Part shown: positions 48,321 to 57,247 of the stretch, in pieces
Layout: every line of letters begins with the position of its first letter
Numbering within the stretch: the stretch's first letter is position 1
Source of the DNA: Desulfocurvibacter africanus subsp. africanus DSM 2603
GTDB lineage: Bacteria > Desulfobacterota > Desulfovibrionia > Desulfovibrionales > Desulfovibrionaceae
Assembly: GCF_000422545.1 (NCBI RefSeq)
Contig: NZ_AULZ01000018.1
Location: 1-64,000, forward strand
Direction of reading: 5' to 3'
DNA: 64,000 bases
Program-made: the position numbers and the translations under genes
Notes under the pieces: model-generated
What the model was told of the DNA's origin: nothing
The model's input: only the letters and a program-made list of their open reading frames with translations
Database searches by the model: none

Positions 48321-49463
48321 ATGGACACTTCCAAGTTTGCCATCCCCGAGATCATCTTCGGCCATGGGGCCATCAAGCACGTGGCCCAGTGCGCCCTACG
48401 CCTCGGGGCGAGACGGGTTCTCGTTGTCAGCGACCATGGGCTGGAACGGGCCGGATGGGTCGAAAAGCTTTTTGATATTCTTGCCTACGACGGCCTTGAG
48501 TGGGTGTATTTCAACGATGTGAGCCAGAATCCGCGCGATTACCAGGTGCATAATGGCGCGGAAATTTATCTGGAAGAAAAAGCCGACGTCGTGATCGCCT
48601 TGGGTGGCGGCAGCCCTCTGGATATGGCCAAGGGAATCGCCACCATCGCCGGCAATGGCGGACGCATCGACGACTATGAAGGGGCCAACCGCATCATGAG
48701 GCCCCTGCCTCCCATGATCTTCGTCCCCTCCACGGCAGGCAGCGGATCGGACATATCGCAATTCTGCATCATCACAGATATGCAGCGCCAGGTGAAGATG
48801 TCCATCATCAGCAGGTCGCTTGTGCCGAACATCTCCATCATCGACCCTGACCTCCTATTGACTAAGCCCCCGGAACTCGTGGTCTCCTCGGCCATCGACG
48901 CCCTGTCCCACGCCATAGAGTCCTACGTTTCCAAGCTTGCGTCTCCCTTCACCGAAAATCAGGCGCTCAACGCCATCAAGATCATCATCACGCACCTGGA
49001 GCCGGCGGTGGAAACCCGCTCGGTCCATCACTTGGAGCAACTGAGCATCGCGAGCACCTGGGCGGGCATGTCCTTCAGCAACGCCAGCCTCGGCGCCGTA
49101 CATGCCTTGGCTCATTCGCTCGGCGGAGTAAGCGATATTCCGCACGGCCTGGTGCATCCCATTCTCCTGCCAGCCGTAATGCGTTACAACATGCCTGAAT
49201 GCCTGGAAAAAATGGCTACGATCGGCAATATCATCCTGGGGCCGTGCATCCGTTCCCGCCAAGATCTGGCCGCAATGGGCATCGACCAACTTGGGGAGTT
49301 CTTCAAGTCGTTCGGGGTCCCAGTGCACATGCGGGAAATCGCCCCGGACGATTCCAAGCTTGAGCATATCTGCCGCATGGCGCTTCAGGACGCCTGCATG
49401 CTCACGAATCCTCGTGACGCCGATTGGAAGGATCTACTCGGCATATGCCTGGAGGCCTGGTAA
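48321..49463 (+). CDS. iron-containing (type III) alcohol dehydrogenase, first copy
   Basis: The 380-residue NAD(P)-dependent enzyme has the glycine-rich GGGSPLDMAKGIA coenzyme site and the metal ligands Asp and His in DALSHAIESYVS and two His in HALAHSLGGVSDIPHG. It likely interconverts an alcohol and an aldehyde. It differs clearly from the second copy at 52393. The start at 48321 has GGGAGG 4 bases upstream; its stop overlaps the kinase gene by one base. This ADH-kinase-regulator order is also known near the flx-hdr operon of Desulfovibrio vulgaris. Confidence 0.93.
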   Translation: MDTSKFAIPEIIFGHGAIKHVAQCALRLGARRVLVVSDHGLERAGWVEKLFDILAYDGLEWVYFNDVSQNPRDYQVHNGAEIYLEEKADVVIALGGGSPLDMAKGIATIAGNGGRIDDYEGANRIMRPLPPMIFVPSTAGSGSDISQFCIITDMQRQVKMSIISRSLVPNISIIDPDLLLTKPPELVVSSAIDALSHAIESYVSKLASPFTENQALNAIKIIITHLEPAVETRSVHHLEQLSIASTWAGMSFSNASLGAVHALAHSLGGVSDIPHGLVHPILLPAVMRYNMPECLEKMATIGNIILGPCIRSRQDLAAMGIDQLGEFFKSFGVPVHMREIAPDDSKLEHICRMALQDACMLTNPRDADWKDLLGICLEAW

Positions 49464-50680
49464 TGCCCAATATGCAGACTTCCCTTGAGGACCTTATCGG
49501 CATTGAGCACAGCAAGCTGGGCTTTTTCCAGGAACTCCGCCATAAGCTCGAGGAGATCAAGCGCTCCAACCAGGAATTGGAAGATCAACGACGGGAAATC
49601 CTGGCGATTCTGGACGGCATCACCGACCTGATGATGGTCCTGTCCGAGGATCTGCGCATCATTTCAGTCAACCATGTCTTCCGCGAGATGATTCCTGATC
49701 CCGAGCCCGAGGGTAAGTACTGCTACACAATATTCCGCGGCGAGGATCATCCGTGCCCAGAGTGCCCCGCGTTCCGTTCCCTATCCTCGAACTCCGTTTG
49801 CCGTGCGACGGCGATTTTCAAGCTAAGTGATCGCAACATGCGCTTCGACATGGTCGCATCCCCACTCAAAAATCCGGATTGGCCGCAGCATCGGGTATTG
49901 ATCTTCAAGCGGGATGTGACCCTTGAAAAGGAATACCAGGCCAAATTCTACCAGGCAGAAAAAATGGCTACCATCGGAGTGCTGGCCGCCGGCGTGGCTC
50001 ACGAGGTCAACAACCCCCTTGCGGCCGTTGTGGGCTTCGCGGAAGGCATCAAGCGCCGCCTTCCACAGTTGGAGCGCACGATCGATGGCGAGTTGTACGG
50101 GGATCTCAAAGAATACACGGATACCATTCTAAAAGAGTGCCTGCGTTGCCGAGATATCGTCAAGACATTGCTTACCTTCAGCAGGCATGCCCCAGCCAGC
50201 TTGTCGCTAGTCGCCTTGAACAGCGTCGTCAGCGATACTTTGAGGCTCCTCCAGCATGAGCTGAGCAAGCGCTCCGGCATACAAATCAAAATGGAACTTG
50301 AAGAAAGTCTCCCTGTAATAAAGGGGAATGAGGCCCAGCTGAAACAGGTTGTCCTCAATCTGCTCACGAACGCGCTGGATGCCATCAAAGACTCAGGATG
50401 CATCACGGTGCGTACGTTTCTCGAACGAGGCGCCCGTTTGTGCCTCGAAATACGGGATACGGGATGCGGCATTCCTCCGGAGCACCTGGATAAGCTGTTC
50501 GAGCCTTTCTTCACCACCAAGCCTGTGGGCAAGGGCATCGGCATTGGCCTGTCGACCTGCTACAACATCGTGCACGACCATGGCGGCAGCATTCAAGTAA
50601 GCAGCAACTCTGGCCAAGGCTCTTCATTCACGGTCGTTCTACCGCTCTCCGAGGAGTGTGCGCTTGAAGAATCTTTATAA
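49463..50680 (+). CDS. PAS-domain sensor histidine kinase
   Basis: This 405-residue soluble kinase starts with a coiled coil (about 15-50), then a PAS domain with a Cys motif (CYTIFRGEDHPCPECPAF), then HisKA (phospho-His in GVAHEVNNPLAAVVG) and the ATPase domain (NLLTNALDAI, DTGCGIP, GKGIGIGLSTCYNIV). It has no membrane helix, so it senses an internal signal. The PAS Cys motif is common in deltaproteobacterial kinases and could bind metal or respond to redox. Its partner is the next gene. Confidence 0.93.
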   Translation: MPNMQTSLEDLIGIEHSKLGFFQELRHKLEEIKRSNQELEDQRREILAILDGITDLMMVLSEDLRIISVNHVFREMIPDPEPEGKYCYTIFRGEDHPCPECPAFRSLSSNSVCRATAIFKLSDRNMRFDMVASPLKNPDWPQHRVLIFKRDVTLEKEYQAKFYQAEKMATIGVLAAGVAHEVNNPLAAVVGFAEGIKRRLPQLERTIDGELYGDLKEYTDTILKECLRCRDIVKTLLTFSRHAPASLSLVALNSVVSDTLRLLQHELSKRSGIQIKMELEESLPVIKGNEAQLKQVVLNLLTNALDAIKDSGCITVRTFLERGARLCLEIRDTGCGIPPEHLDKLFEPFFTTKPVGKGIGIGLSTCYNIVHDHGGSIQVSSNSGQGSSFTVVLPLSEECALEESL

Positions 50681-51998
50681 TGTGCTGGTAGTGGACGACG
50701 AGGAGTCGATCCTCAAGTTGTTCAAGAAAGAGCTCAGCAACAGCGAGCGGAACATACACACGACCATGAGCGGCAACCAGGCCCGCGCTCTGCTGCAGAA
50801 AAACCAGTACGACGTTATTCTCCTGGACATCCGCCTACCCGACGCGGACGGTATCGAACTTTTGATGGAGTGGAAGCAGCGCTTCCCGGATGTCGAGATC
50901 ATCATGATCACCGGCCACGGCAATATCGACACCGCCGTGGAAGCCATGAAGATCGGAGCATACGACTATGTCACCAAGCCCTTCCATCTGGACAAGATCG
51001 AGTTACTCATCGAGCGCGCCTACCAGAGGGCTTGTCTGCAGCGGGAGAACCGTGGGTTCCGCCACTCGCAGTCGTCGACCAGGCTGCCACAACTGGTGGG
51101 CCGGTCCGCCGGCATCGAGCAGGTGAGATTCCTCATTCGCAAGGTAGCGCCGACTGAAGTGCCTGTGCTGATCACCGGCGAGTCAGGCGTGGGCAAGGAC
51201 GTCGTCGCACGCACGATTCATGCGCTGAGCCCGCGAGCGGAGAAGCCGCTCATCGTGAAGAACTGCGCCACGCTGGAAAAAACCTTGGCTCGCAGTGAAC
51301 TTTTCGGCCACTTGCGGGGTTCGTTCACGGGTGCGACCGAGAACCGGGATGGGCTCATGACCTTCGCGCACTCCGGTACGCTGTTCCTTGATGAAATCGG
51401 CGAACTGCCCCTTGAGGTTCAGGCTTCCCTGCTGCGGGTCCTGGAGAGCAAGGCCTACCGGCGCGTGGGTGAAAAGGAGGAGCGCAAGACTGACATACGC
51501 CTGATATGCGCCACTAACCGCAACTTGGCCAAGGAAGTCGAGGCCGGCCGTTTCCACGACGCCTTGTTCCATAGAATCAACGTGTTCAGCTTCAAGGTTC
51601 CTGCCTTGAGGGAGCGCGCGGAGGACATTCCGCTGCTGGTGGAATACTTCCTGGGCAGCCTCGGCAGGGAAAAGCGGTGCAGCATCACGGATCGGGCCCT
51701 GGAATGCCTCATGCGCTATGACTGGCCAGGCAATATCAGGGAACTCAAGAACGTCATCGAGCGTAGCATCATCTTGTCCGATAATGGTGTCATAATGGAT
51801 CAGGCGCTGCCTCCCGAGATGATCGGGGAAGCTGAATCTTCGTCCTCCGAGCGGGGTCTTTCCCTTGACAGCATGGAGCGAGACCATATTTCTAAAGTAT
51901 TGGCGCTCCATGAAGGCAACAGGCAAAAAACAGCTGAAGTTCTCGGCATCGGTCGCAAGACCCTGTACCGTAAAATTGAGAAATACAAGATCCAGTAG
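50664..51998 (+). CDS. NtrC-type sigma-54-dependent response regulator
   Basis: The protein has a receiver domain (NVLVVDDEESIL; phospho-Asp in DVILLDIRLPD), an AAA+ domain (GESGVGKDVVART Walker A; sigma-54 loop RGSFTGA in place of the usual GAFTGA; GTLFLDEIGELPL; RHDWPGN-like YDWPGNIRELKN) and a Fis-type helix-turn-helix (NRQKTAEVLGIGRKTLYRKI). TTG at 50664 is 7 bases after GAGGAG; GTG at 50658 is the alternative and would give 446 residues. It overlaps the kinase gene. The sigma-54 promoter at 52294 is its probable target. Confidence 0.92.
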   Translation: MKNLYNVLVVDDEESILKLFKKELSNSERNIHTTMSGNQARALLQKNQYDVILLDIRLPDADGIELLMEWKQRFPDVEIIMITGHGNIDTAVEAMKIGAYDYVTKPFHLDKIELLIERAYQRACLQRENRGFRHSQSSTRLPQLVGRSAGIEQVRFLIRKVAPTEVPVLITGESGVGKDVVARTIHALSPRAEKPLIVKNCATLEKTLARSELFGHLRGSFTGATENRDGLMTFAHSGTLFLDEIGELPLEVQASLLRVLESKAYRRVGEKEERKTDIRLICATNRNLAKEVEAGRFHDALFHRINVFSFKVPALRERAEDIPLLVEYFLGSLGREKRCSITDRALECLMRYDWPGNIRELKNVIERSIILSDNGVIMDQALPPEMIGEAESSSSERGLSLDSMERDHISKVLALHEGNRQKTAEVLGIGRKTLYRKIEKYKIQ

Positions 51999-52392
51999 CG
52001 TTCGCCCCGAATTCAGCCCCGTGCTCCCGCCCATATCTCATGTTCTTTCTGGGGATTAACCTTGAGCCGACTCTGCATTTTTCACTTGGTGAGTCATTTC
52101 GACCCAAGACGACCCAGAAAGTGTATCATTTTTTGCCATCCTAGATAACTTGTTGCATTATCAAGGTTTATTTTTTAGTAGCAAAAGAATTGAAGACGCC
52201 TCTTGGCCTCCAAACGAATCAGACCGGACTCATGTGTCCTCCGGAATGCTCTCTGATTAGGGTAATTAGCTTTAATAACTGCCAGTTTATAATTGGCCCG
52301 ATAGTTGCCTTAAGATAGGCAACTATATGGGGGGGGGTCCCCCAAGAGCCAGCTATCTGGTGACTGAATTATCTATGTAAAGGGAGTACGTC
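51999..52392 (+). promoter_or_regulatory. regulatory region upstream of the adh-hdr-flx operon
   Basis: These 394 bases hold no gene. They contain the sigma-54-type promoter (52294-52309), a nine-G run (52329-52337) and, further up, candidate activator sites such as the inverted pair GGAC/GTCC in CCGGACTCATGTGTCC (about 52222-52240). The stretch 52130-52200 is AT-rich and may bend. An enhancer 80-150 bases before a sigma-54 promoter would be normal. Confidence 0.6.
52294..52309 (+). promoter_or_regulatory. sigma-54 (-24/-12) promoter of adh
   Basis: TGGCCCGATAGTTGCC matches the consensus TGGCAC-N5-TTGCW, with GG at 52295-52296 and GC at 52307-52308, exactly 12 bases apart. Transcription should start near 52320. 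The -12 half lies in a larger palindrome ATAGTTGCC/GGCAACTAT (52301-52327). An NtrC-type activator is encoded just upstream. Confidence 0.8.
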
Positions 52393-53574
52393 ATGGCAGT
52401 ACGTGAGCAGGTCTACGGATTCTTCATTCCCAGCGTCACCCTTATCGGCATCGGTGCTTCCAAGGAAATTCCCAACAAAATCCGTGATCTCGGCGGCAAG
52501 AAACCTCTCATCGTGACCGACCAGGGCATCGTCAAGGCCGGCATCCTCAAGATGATCACCGACCACATGGACAAGGCCGGGATGCAGTACAGCGTCTATG
52601 ACAAGACCATTCCCAACCCAACCGACAACAACGTAGCCGAGGGCGTCGAAGTCTATAAGAAGGAAGGCTGTGACAGCCTGATTACCCTGGGTGGCGGCTC
52701 CTCCCACGACTGCGGCAAGGGCGTCGGCCTCGTCGTCTCCAACGGCGGCAAGATTCACGACTACGAAGGCGTGGACAAGTCCACCAAGCCCCTGCCCCCC
52801 TATGTGGCCGTGAACACCACCGCCGGCACCGCTTCCGAGATGACCCGCTTCTGCATCATCACGGACACTTCGCGCAAGGTTAAAATGGCTATCGTCGACT
52901 GGCGCGTGACCCCGGGTATCGCCCTTGACGACCCCTTGCTCATGGTCGGCATGCCCCCTTCCTTGACCGCCGCTACCGGCATGGACGCTCTGACCCACGC
53001 CGTCGAGGCCTATGTCTCGACCATCGCCACGCCCATGACTGATGCTTGCGCTGAGAAGGCCATCTCCCTTATCTTCACATTCCTGCGCCGCGCCACGGCT
53101 AACGGTCAGGACATAGAGGCCCGTGAAGGCATGTGCTTCGCCCAGTACTTGGCCGGCATGGCCTTCAACAACGCCTCGCTTGGCCACGTGCACGCCATGG
53201 CTCACCAGTTGGGCGGCTTCTACGACCTGCCGCACGGCGAGTGCAATGCCATCCTGCTGCCGCACGTCGAGAAGTACAACCTGATTGCCAAGGTCGAGCG
53301 CTTCGGTAAAATGGCCGAAATCATGGGCGAGAACATCCAGGGCATGTCCCCGCGTGCCGCGGCCGAGAAGTGCCTTGATGCCATTCGCCAGTTGTCTCAG
53401 GACGTCGGCATCCCGTCCGGCCTGATCGAACTCGGCAAGCGCTACGGCAAGAACGTGAAGAAGGAAGACATTGATACCATGACCGGCAACGCTCAGAAGG
53501 ACGCGTGCGGTTTCACCAACCCGCGCTGCCCGAGCGACAAGGACGTCAAGGCCATCTACGAGGCCGCGCTGTAA
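52393..53574 (+). CDS. adh: iron-containing alcohol dehydrogenase, operon-linked copy
   Basis: The 393-residue enzyme oxidises ethanol or related alcohols with NAD+. The coenzyme motif is GGGSSHDCGKGVGLV. Metal ligands lie in DALTHAVEAYVS and HAMAHQLGGFYDLPHG. An AAGGGAG ribosome site precedes ATG 52393, and codon use is strongly biased (for example CTG/GGC/AAG), which suggests very high expression. The position before hdrCBA-flxDCBA matches the adh of D. vulgaris, where the operon serves ethanol metabolism. A hairpin follows the stop. Confidence 0.95.
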   Translation: MAVREQVYGFFIPSVTLIGIGASKEIPNKIRDLGGKKPLIVTDQGIVKAGILKMITDHMDKAGMQYSVYDKTIPNPTDNNVAEGVEVYKKEGCDSLITLGGGSSHDCGKGVGLVVSNGGKIHDYEGVDKSTKPLPPYVAVNTTAGTASEMTRFCIITDTSRKVKMAIVDWRVTPGIALDDPLLMVGMPPSLTAATGMDALTHAVEAYVSTIATPMTDACAEKAISLIFTFLRRATANGQDIEAREGMCFAQYLAGMAFNNASLGHVHAMAHQLGGFYDLPHGECNAILLPHVEKYNLIAKVERFGKMAEIMGENIQGMSPRAAAEKCLDAIRQLSQDVGIPSGLIELGKRYGKNVKKEDIDTMTGNAQKDACGFTNPRCPSDKDVKAIYEAAL

Positions 53575-53592
53575 CTCTGAATGCGGTTGACG

Positions 53593-53626
53593 AACCCCGG
53601 GGCGGACGACCCCCCGCCCCGGGGTT
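53593..53626 (+). terminator. GC-rich hairpin between adh and hdrC
   Basis: A 13-bp perfect stem (AACCCCGGGGCGG, 53593-53605, with CCGCCCCGGGGTT, 53614-53626) follows the adh stop by about 18 bases. No T-run follows. It may act as a partial terminator or an mRNA stabiliser, making adh more abundant than hdr-flx. Confidence 0.6.
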
Positions 53627-53662
53627 CCTACCAATGGGCTGGTGGATTCGCGCGGCAGGGGG

Positions 53663-53678
53663 TGGCCGTATAAGAGCA
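53663..53678 (+). promoter_or_regulatory. weak sigma-54-like site before hdrC
   Basis: TGGCCGTATAAGAGCA has GG and GC exactly 12 bases apart as in -24/-12 promoters, but the -12 TT is GA. It lies about 115 bases before hdrC. It may be chance in GC-rich DNA. Confidence 0.25.
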
Positions 53679-53779
53679 TCATGCGTCAAATACGGCGCAA
53701 TGCATACAGACTATAGCCTGAACGCGCCTTTCGCGCAACTGGAGACTATATCTCTGGAGAATCCAACAAGAAGCCGCAT

Positions 53780-54340
53780 ATGCAAGTAATCAAAATTTCA
53801 CACTCCAAGAACACCGATTTCATGGCCCAGGTAGAGAGGGAAAGTGGGCAGAACCTGTCCCTCTGCTATCAGTGCGGGAACTGTACGGCGGGCTGTCCGT
53901 ACACTTTCGTCTACGACATTCCCGTGAGCAAAATCATGCGCCTGCTGCAGACGGGCCAGAAGGATGCCGTGCTGTCCTGCCACTCCATCTGGCTGTGCGC
54001 CACCTGCGAGTCTTGCACCACGCGCTGCCCAAACGACATCGACGTGGCCCGCATCATGGATGTCCTGCGCCACATGGCGCGGCGGGAAGGCCGCGTGGCC
54101 GAGAGGACGGTAAAGGTCTTCTGGGACGAGTTCCTGAACTCGGTACGCAAGCACGGCCGGGCCTTCGAGCTGGGCATCGTGGCCTCGTACGTGGGCAAGA
54201 CCGGCCGTTTTTGGACCGACATGGAACTTGGCCCAAAGGCATTGCTCAAAGGCAAGCTGGCCTTCAAGCCCCATGATATCAAGGGCAAGCAAGAAGTGGC
54301 CAAGATCTTCGAGCGCTTCAAGGAGGAATACGGCGGATGA
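53780..54340 (+). CDS. hdrC: heterodisulfide reductase-like subunit C
   Basis: The 186-residue iron-sulfur protein has two [4Fe-4S] motifs, CYQCGNCTAGCP and CATCESCTTRCPNDIDV, and a C-terminal helical part. It passes electrons between HdrA and the HdrB active site. In the Flx-Hdr complex of sulfate reducers the final acceptor is thought to be a thiol carrier such as DsrC instead of the methanogen CoM-S-S-CoB. Its stop overlaps hdrB (ATGA). Confidence 0.93.
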   Translation: MQVIKISHSKNTDFMAQVERESGQNLSLCYQCGNCTAGCPYTFVYDIPVSKIMRLLQTGQKDAVLSCHSIWLCATCESCTTRCPNDIDVARIMDVLRHMARREGRVAERTVKVFWDEFLNSVRKHGRAFELGIVASYVGKTGRFWTDMELGPKALLKGKLAFKPHDIKGKQEVAKIFERFKEEYGG

Positions 54341-55239
54341 ACCTCGCCCCCAAATACGCATATTATCCGGGCTGCTCCGGCCAGAGCACGTCCAGTGAAT
54401 ACGAGGTTTCCACCAGGGCGGTCTGCAGGGCGCTGGGTCTTGAGCTTGCCGAGATTCCCGACTGGAGCTGCTGCGGTTCCACCCCCGCGCATACAGTGGA
54501 TCACGTGCTGTCCGCGGCGCTGGCCGCCCGCAATCTGGTTTTGGCCAAGGAGGCCGGGTTCGACACGGTGGTCACGCCCTGCCCGAGCTGCCTGACCAAC
54601 CTGAAGACAGCCGTGCACAGGATGGAAGATCCGGACTTCATGGATAAGGTCAACAAGCTCCTCGACCGTCCGTTCCATGGCGGCGTGCAGGTCAAGTCCG
54701 TCCTGCAGGTCATCTTCGAGGACATCGGCCCTGCCAGGCTGAAGGCCATGGTCAAGAAGCCCCTCAGCGGCTTACGGCTGGCGCCGTACTACGGCTGCAT
54801 CATGAACCGTCCCCCGGACGTGATGCAGTTCGACGATCCCGAGAACCCCATCTCCATCGACAAGCTCATGGAAGCCCTGGGCGCGGAAGTTGCTCCGTTT
54901 CCCTTGAAGGTGGAATGCTGCGGAGCGTCCTTCGGCGTGGCGCGCAAGGATGTCGTAACGCAACTGTCGGGCAAGCTGCTGCAAATGGCCGAGACGGTCG
55001 AGGCTCAAGCCTTCGTCACGGCCTGCCCCCTGTGCCAGATGAACCTGGACCTGCGCCAAGGACAGGTCAACATGGCCGCCAAGACCAAGCATAACCTGCC
55101 GGTATTCTATTACACTCAGCTCATCGGTGTGGCTCTTGGCCTTGCCGAGACGGACTTGGGGCTGGACAAGCTCATTGTGAGCCCTAGAGGAATATTAGCG
55201 CGGATCGGCCAGAAGCAGCCGGCCGCGGCAAATCAATAG
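54337..55239 (+). CDS. hdrB: heterodisulfide reductase-like subunit B
   Basis: This 300-residue protein carries two cysteine-rich CCG domains, seen as WSCCGSTPAH, VTPCPSCLTNL, VECCGASFGVA and ACPLCQMNLDL. In methanogens these bind two non-cubane [4Fe-4S] clusters at the disulfide-reducing site. Both full sets are kept, so the protein should be catalytically competent. The N-terminus KYAYYPGCSGQSTSSEYEV is typical. It is coupled to hdrC by a 4-base overlap. Confidence 0.94.
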   Translation: MNLAPKYAYYPGCSGQSTSSEYEVSTRAVCRALGLELAEIPDWSCCGSTPAHTVDHVLSAALAARNLVLAKEAGFDTVVTPCPSCLTNLKTAVHRMEDPDFMDKVNKLLDRPFHGGVQVKSVLQVIFEDIGPARLKAMVKKPLSGLRLAPYYGCIMNRPPDVMQFDDPENPISIDKLMEALGAEVAPFPLKVECCGASFGVARKDVVTQLSGKLLQMAETVEAQAFVTACPLCQMNLDLRQGQVNMAAKTKHNLPVFYYTQLIGVALGLAETDLGLDKLIVSPRGILARIGQKQPAAANQ

Positions 55240-55267
55240 TCCGCCCGACGGAAGGAGTTGGTTGTCA

Positions 55268-57247
55268 ATGAAGATCGGAGTATTCGTCTGCCATTGCGGC
55301 AGTAATATCGCCGGCACGGTCGACACGGCCAAGGTGGCCGAGGCCGCGCGGCAAATGCCCGAAGTGGCCTTCGCCACCGACACCATGTACGCCTGTTCCG
55401 AACCAGGGCAGGCCGGCGTGGTCCAGGCCGTCAAGGAACATGGCCTGGATGGCGTGGTCGTGGCATCCTGTACGCCGCGCATGCATGAGCTCACGTTCCG
55501 CCGGACCCTGGAGCGGGCCGGGCTCAATCGCTATATGTTCGAAATGGCCAACATCCGCGAGCATGTCTCCTGGATCGGCAAGGATATGCAGGCCAACACG
55601 CGCAAGGCCACGGACCTCGTGGGCATCGCGGTGGAGAAGCTCCGGCGCGACAAGCCCCTGACCGCCAAGAAGTTCGACATCTGCAAGCGGGTCATGGTCA
55701 TCGGCGGCGGCGTGGCCGGCATCCAGGCCGCGCTGGACATGGCCGAAGGAGGCCTGGAGGTCGTGCTGGTGGAGCGCTCGGCCACCATCGGCGGCAAGAT
55801 GGCCAAGCTCGACAAGACATTCCCCACCGTGGACTGCTCAAGCTGCATTCTCGGACCCAAAATGGTGGATGTCTCGCAACATCCCAACATCACCCTGTAC
55901 GCCTACTCGGAAGTCGAGAGTGTGTCCGGCTTCGTGGGCAACTTCGACGTGAAGGTGCGGCGCAAGGCCCGCTATGTGAATTGGGAGGCCTGCACCGGCT
56001 GCGGCCTGTGCATGGAGAAGTGCCCGAGCAAGAAGGCCAAGGACGATTTCAACGAGCAGATCGGCACCACCACGGCCATCAACATCCCCTCGCCTCAGGC
56101 CATACCGAAGAAGGCCAAGATCGATCCCGAGTTCTGCCGCCAGTTCACCAAGGGCAAATGCGGCGTGTGCGCCAAGATCTGTCCGTCCGGTGCCATTGAG
56201 TATGATCAGCAGGACGAGGTCGTCGGCGAGAAGGTCGGCGCGATCATCGCGGCAACCGGCTTCGACCTGTTCGATTACACCCGTTATGGCGAATATGGCG
56301 GCGGACGTTACCCCGACGTCATCACGTCCATCCAGTATGAGCGAATGCTCTCGGCTTCGGGCCCCACGGGCGGGCACATCAAGCGCCCCTCGGACAGCAA
56401 GGAGCCCAAGTCCATCGTGTTCGTGCAGTGCGTCGGGTCGCGCGACAAGTCGATAGGTCGGCCGTACTGCTCCGGCTTCTGCTGCATGTATACGGCCAAG
56501 CAGGCCATCCTGACCAAGGATCACATCCCGGACTCCCAGTCCTACGTGTTTTATATGGACATCCGCGCGCCAGGGAAGAACTACGACGAGTTCACCCGCC
56601 GGGGCATGGAAGAGTACGGAACCCAATACATCCGCGGCCGCGTGTCCATGATCTACCCGCAGGGCGACAAGTACATCGTGCGCGGAGCCGACACGCTGCT
56701 CGGCACTCAGGTGGAAGTCGAGGCCGACCTGGTGGTGCTCGCCGTGGGCGCCGAATCGTCCAAGGGCTCGCCGGAGCTGGCCGAGAAGCTGCGCATCTCC
56801 TACGACGCCTATGGCTTCTTCATGGAGAGCCACCCCAAGCTCAAGCCTGTGGAGACCAACACAGCCGGTGTCTACCTGGCCGGCTCCTGCCAGGGACCCA
56901 AGGACATCCCGTCCTCGGTGGGCCAGGGCAGCGCTGCGGCGGCCAAGGTTCTGAGCCTGTTCTCCCGCAGCCAGTTGGAGTCCGATCCCCAGGTATCCAT
57001 GGTGGACATCAAGCGCTGCATCGGCTGCGGCAAGTGCATCGCCACCTGCCCCTTCGGAGCCATCGAGGCCATTGATTTCCGAGGTCAGCCCAAGGCGCAG
57101 GTCATTGAGACAGTGTGCCAGGGTTGCGGCATCTGCACCGCCACCTGTCCTCAGGGGGCCATTCAGTTGCAGCACTTTACCGACAACCAGATTCTCGCGG
57201 AGGTCAATGCGTTATGCCAGCAAGCGCTGGAAGTGAACTTCGAATAG
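55268..57247 (+). CDS. hdrA: heterodisulfide reductase-like subunit A (FAD, bifurcation site)
   Basis: The 659-residue flavoprotein begins MKIGVFVCHCGSN. It has a Thi4-like FAD domain (VIGGGVAGIQAALDMAEGG and VDCSSCILGP), an inserted ferredoxin set (CTGCGLCMEKCPSKK, CGVCAKICPSGA) and a C-terminal ferredoxin (CIGCGKCIATCPFGA, CQGCGICTATCPQGA). In methanogens HdrA bifurcates electrons between ferredoxin and the heterodisulfide. ATG 55268 has AAGGAG upstream. The length is that of the standard single-unit HdrA. Confidence 0.95.
   Translation: MKIGVFVCHCGSNIAGTVDTAKVAEAARQMPEVAFATDTMYACSEPGQAGVVQAVKEHGLDGVVVASCTPRMHELTFRRTLERAGLNRYMFEMANIREHVSWIGKDMQANTRKATDLVGIAVEKLRRDKPLTAKKFDICKRVMVIGGGVAGIQAALDMAEGGLEVVLVERSATIGGKMAKLDKTFPTVDCSSCILGPKMVDVSQHPNITLYAYSEVESVSGFVGNFDVKVRRKARYVNWEACTGCGLCMEKCPSKKAKDDFNEQIGTTTAINIPSPQAIPKKAKIDPEFCRQFTKGKCGVCAKICPSGAIEYDQQDEVVGEKVGAIIAATGFDLFDYTRYGEYGGGRYPDVITSIQYERMLSASGPTGGHIKRPSDSKEPKSIVFVQCVGSRDKSIGRPYCSGFCCMYTAKQAILTKDHIPDSQSYVFYMDIRAPGKNYDEFTRRGMEEYGTQYIRGRVSMIYPQGDKYIVRGADTLLGTQVEVEADLVVLAVGAESSKGSPELAEKLRISYDAYGFFMESHPKLKPVETNTAGVYLAGSCQGPKDIPSSVGQGSAAAAKVLSLFSRSQLESDPQVSMVDIKRCIGCGKCIATCPFGAIEAIDFRGQPKAQVIETVCQGCGICTATCPQGAIQLQHFTDNQILAEVNALCQQALEVNFE

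Noticed and set aside
52369-53682. 437-codon minus-strand frame opposite adh
   Set aside because: It covers the well-supported adh gene on the other strand, is rich in His/Gly/Val as expected from reversed biased codons, and has no ribosome site.
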